A stretch of DNA of 6,420 bases, from assembly GCA_037382205.1 (NCBI GenBank), contig JARRQD010000352.1, positions 1-6,420 on the forward strand, given 5' to 3'. Below the pieces are notes generated by a model. The model was given only the letters and a program-made list of their open reading frames with translations, did not search any database and had not been told where the DNA came from. Source of the stretch: Thiodiazotropha sp037382205. GTDB taxonomy: Bacteria; Pseudomonadota; Gammaproteobacteria; Chromatiales; Chromatiaceae. Both the position numbers and the translations under genes were made by a program. Below are positions 5,678 to 6,420 of the stretch, piece by piece; the stretch's first letter is position 1, and every line of letters starts with the position of its first letter.

Positions 5678-6420
5678 CTATTGGCTGCCCTGCAGGATGA
5701 TCGCGCCCAATGGAGGCAGGCTGAGGATGATCGACTGGTCTCTACCCATCCAGGGACTGTTTTCAGTGACCAACGGCTTACCATTGCCCTGATTGGAACC
5801 GCCATAAAACTCAGAATCGGAGTTCATGATCTCCCGGTACTCGCCAGGCTGATTGACTCCAATTCGATAGTTGTCTCTGGGTACTGGTGTGAAGTTGAGT
5901 ACGATCAGTAACTCATTGCCATCCCGATCCTTGCGTAGGTAGCTGAGAATCGACTGAGAGCTGTCGTGACAGTCGATCCATTCAAAGCCGGAGATCTCGA
6001 ACTCGTTCTGATAAAGACTGGGGGTTTCCCGGTAGAGTTTGTTCAGATCTGTCAGCAGGGTGGTGATTCCCTGGTGATGAGGGTATTCCTGCAGATACCA
6101 ATCCAGTGCGCCACTGTCGTCCCACTCTCGACCCTGAGCAAATTCACCGCCCATAAACAGCAGTTTTTTGCCTGGGTAGGTGAACATATAGGTATAGAGC
6201 AGCCGAAGATTGGCAAACCGCTGCCAGTCATCCCCTGGCATCTTATCAATCATTGACCCCTTGCCGTGAACCACCTCATCATGGGAGAACGGCAACACAA
6301 AATTCTCAGTAAAAGCGTATAGCAAGCCAAAGGTCAGCAGGTCATGATGGTAGTGACGATAGATCGGATCCTGTGACATGTAGGAGAGGCTGTCGTGCAT
6401 CCAACCCATGTTCCACTTCA
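5678..6420 (-). CDS. glgB: 1,4-alpha-glucan branching enzyme, C-terminal part (5' end outside window)
   Basis: GlgB cuts alpha-1,4 chains and rejoins them as alpha-1,6 branches in glycogen. Its frame is open to the right edge, so 246 residues are visible of a protein about 728 long in E. coli. The visible part starts KWNMGWMHDSLSYMSQDPIY, then ENFVLPFSHDEVVHGKGS, with the conserved His-Asp of GH13 family region IV (Asp526 in E. coli). MPGDDWQRFANLR, PGKKLLFMGGEFAQGREW and LDWYL follow. The C-terminal beta domain reads LNFTPVPRDNYRIGVNQPGEYREIMNSDS and FYGGSNQGN, close to E. coli throughout. The catalytic nucleophile and acid residues lie upstream, outside the window. An ATG at 6409 is internal, because KWN precedes it in frame as in E. 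coli. The gene converges on pgi and faces the same way as glgA, 1.6 kb to the left with pgi between them. Confidence 0.97.
   Translation of the reverse strand, partial: KWNMGWMHDSLSYMSQDPIYRHYHHDLLTFGLLYAFTENFVLPFSHDEVVHGKGSMIDKMPGDDWQRFANLRLLYTYMFTYPGKKLLFMGGEFAQGREWDDSGALDWYLQEYPHHQGITTLLTDLNKLYRETPSLYQNEFEISGFEWIDCHDSSQSILSYLRKDRDGNELLIVLNFTPVPRDNYRIGVNQPGEYREIMNSDSEFYGGSNQGNGKPLVTENSPWMGRDQSIILSLPPLGAIILQGSQ

Noticed and set aside
5612..5911. 99-residue plus-strand frame after pgi
   Set aside because: It mostly covers the complement of the conserved glgB C-terminus.

Overview
The window looks like chromosomal housekeeping DNA from a gammaproteobacterium. Every gene product reads as a close full-length or edge-truncated counterpart of an Escherichia coli enzyme, judged from memory of the families. 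A free-living or symbiotic sulfur-oxidising gammaproteobacterium (Chromatiales-like) is a guess from gene content and base composition only. The two N bases at 5371-5372 show that this is draft assembly sequence.

Layout, left to right. Positions 1-416 (+) hold the C-terminal half of panB, overlapping by four bases (ATGA) with panC at 413-1285 (+). A 437-bp gap (1286-1722) follows, with a strong hairpin at 1581-1601 and, just after it, a good sigma70-type promoter at 1606-1634. These appear to separate panD (1723-2103, +) from panBC transcriptionally. panD converges on glgA (3636-2182, -). A 345-bp divergent region (3637-3981) separates glgA from pgi (3982-5599, +) and carries a long interrupted palindrome and a candidate pgi promoter. 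pgi is split only by the N-gap, which I estimate has lost about 35 bases. glgB (-) enters from the right edge and ends at 5678, converging on pgi.

There are two functional groups. panB, panC and panD make pantothenate: PanB and PanC act in the ketopantoate-to-pantothenate line, and PanD supplies beta-alanine for the PanC condensation. glgA and glgB make glycogen from ADP-glucose, and pgi links fructose-6-phosphate to glucose-6-phosphate at the entry to that pathway. The neighbours glgA-pgi-glgB therefore form a carbon-storage cluster in which pgi runs opposite to both glg genes.

I found no mobile element, CRISPR array, tRNA, rRNA, toxin, defence gene or plausible new system. The points worth a second look are the pgi assembly gap, the palindrome between glgA and pgi, the panC-panD intergenic region, and a small tandem repeat in glgA.
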